From Kribbella catacumbae DSM 19601 (lineage in GTDB: Bacteria > Actinomycetota > Actinomycetes > Propionibacteriales > Kribbellaceae): a stretch of 33,483 nt of DNA. Every line of letters begins with the position of its first letter. Positions within the stretch are counted from its first letter, which is position 1. The notes below the pieces were generated by a model. The model saw only the letters and a program-made list of their open reading frames with translations. It had not been told where the DNA came from and made no database searches. Made by a program: the position numbers and the translations under genes. Below, piece after piece: positions 33,307-33,483 of the stretch. Location of the stretch: the NCBI RefSeq assembly GCF_000372465.1, contig NZ_AQUZ01000079.1:2369-35851 (forward strand). The letters are read 5' to 3'.

Positions 33307-33483
33307 TGCCTGCCGTGATGTCCTTGGTGTTGTCCCTGGTCAGGGCCGTGTTGCGGAGGATGGCGAGATTGATCGGGCCGTTCCCGGTGCGAGCGGTGTG
33401 TCCGTCCTCGCCGAAGACCACGTCGCGTTGCCAGTGGATCACCTCGCAGCCCCAGTGCTCCCGCACGATGCGAGCGACCCGGT
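33220..33483 (-). mobile_element. ISAs1-family insertion sequence, end fragment running off the right edge
   Basis: The element is bounded on the left by CAGGGCGGTTGCAAAGTTGA (33220-33239) as a likely terminal repeat. Its transposase tail is read on the minus strand. The opposite end and any target duplication are outside the window. Confidence 0.65.
33245..33483 (-). CDS. ISAs1-family transposase, C-terminal fragment
   Basis: Seventy-eight residues remain, reading RVARIVREHWGCEVIHWQRD, then VVFGEDGHTARTGNGPINLA, and ILRNTALTRDN. The REHW-HW-RDV-FGED-RTG-P-NLA-LRN pattern is the conserved end of ISAs1 transposases. The frame is open to the right edge, so the catalytic DDE part is not in view. 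Confidence 0.8.
   Translation of the reverse strand, partial: RVARIVREHWGCEVIHWQRDVVFGEDGHTARTGNGPINLAILRNTALTRDNTKDITAGIKTLRARARKPERALLALAS

Overview
This is a GC-rich window (roughly 70 percent G+C, strong G/C third-position bias, frequent GTG starts) from an actinobacterium. The order cysteine desulfurase - mnmA - short MetE-like protein - ligA - ACT protein - gatC - gatA - gatB matches the Mycobacterium tuberculosis iscS-to-gatB neighbourhood, and the overall style suggests Propionibacteriales, perhaps Kribbella-like; the genus is an inference. Both window ends lie in repetitive DNA: a 36-bp tandem repeat inside a regulator gene at the left and an insertion sequence at the right. This would fit a draft contig broken at repeats.

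Region 1 (1-14613, minus strand). A tightly coupled nine-gene operon runs leftward from 14613: an S12 serine hydrolase, a peptide-binding lipoprotein, a Dpp/Opp-type ABC transporter (permease, fused permease-ATPase, ATPase), an unusual S9 peptidase fused to an S12 penicillin-binding-like domain, an M20 metallohydrolase, a COG3375-type GNAT acyltransferase and an enolase-superfamily N-acylamino acid racemase/o-succinylbenzoate synthase homologue. From the SBP-permease boundary to the last gene, neighbours overlap by 1 or 4 bases or are separated by 4 bases. The racemase + GNAT + M20 trio is the gene set of the known N-succinylamino-acid pathway that converts D- to L-amino acids irreversibly. 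Joined to peptide uptake and S12 (D-peptidase-like) hydrolases, it reads as a system for scavenging D-amino-acid-containing peptides. A PucR-type regulator follows at the left edge. Similar palindromes related to TTCGTCCGNNCGGACGAA lie in pairs upstream of both the regulator and the operon, with 31-bp start-to-start spacing in each.

Region 2 (14614-27189, mostly plus strand). This is conserved housekeeping: cysteine desulfurase and MnmA (tRNA 2-thiouridine), a small zinc-ribbon protein (DUF1272), a short MetE-core protein, NAD-dependent DNA ligase, a Q/G/P-rich single-pass membrane protein with an exported domain, a small membrane protein, an ACT-domain protein (minus strand) and gatCAB (Glu-tRNA-Gln amidotransferase). 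Strong terminators follow the small membrane protein gene and gatB. A large imperfect inverted repeat lies between the convergent genes at 22.5-22.8 kb.

Region 3 (27190-31456). A lipoprotein sugar dehydrogenase (PQQ/GSDH propeller) is divergent from a peptide deformylase paralogue with a Tat-like N-terminus. An SDR oxidoreductase is divergent from an AraC regulator.

Region 4 (31457-33483). Lower G+C and broken genes mark an accessory patch: an orphan tip of a Hint-type polymorphic toxin with a GIY-YIG nuclease domain and a DUF4240 immunity gene, a probable IS3-type transposase tail, a second toxin-tip-like remnant, a small gene cut by an insertion sequence, and the C-terminal end of an ISAs1-family transposase running off the window.
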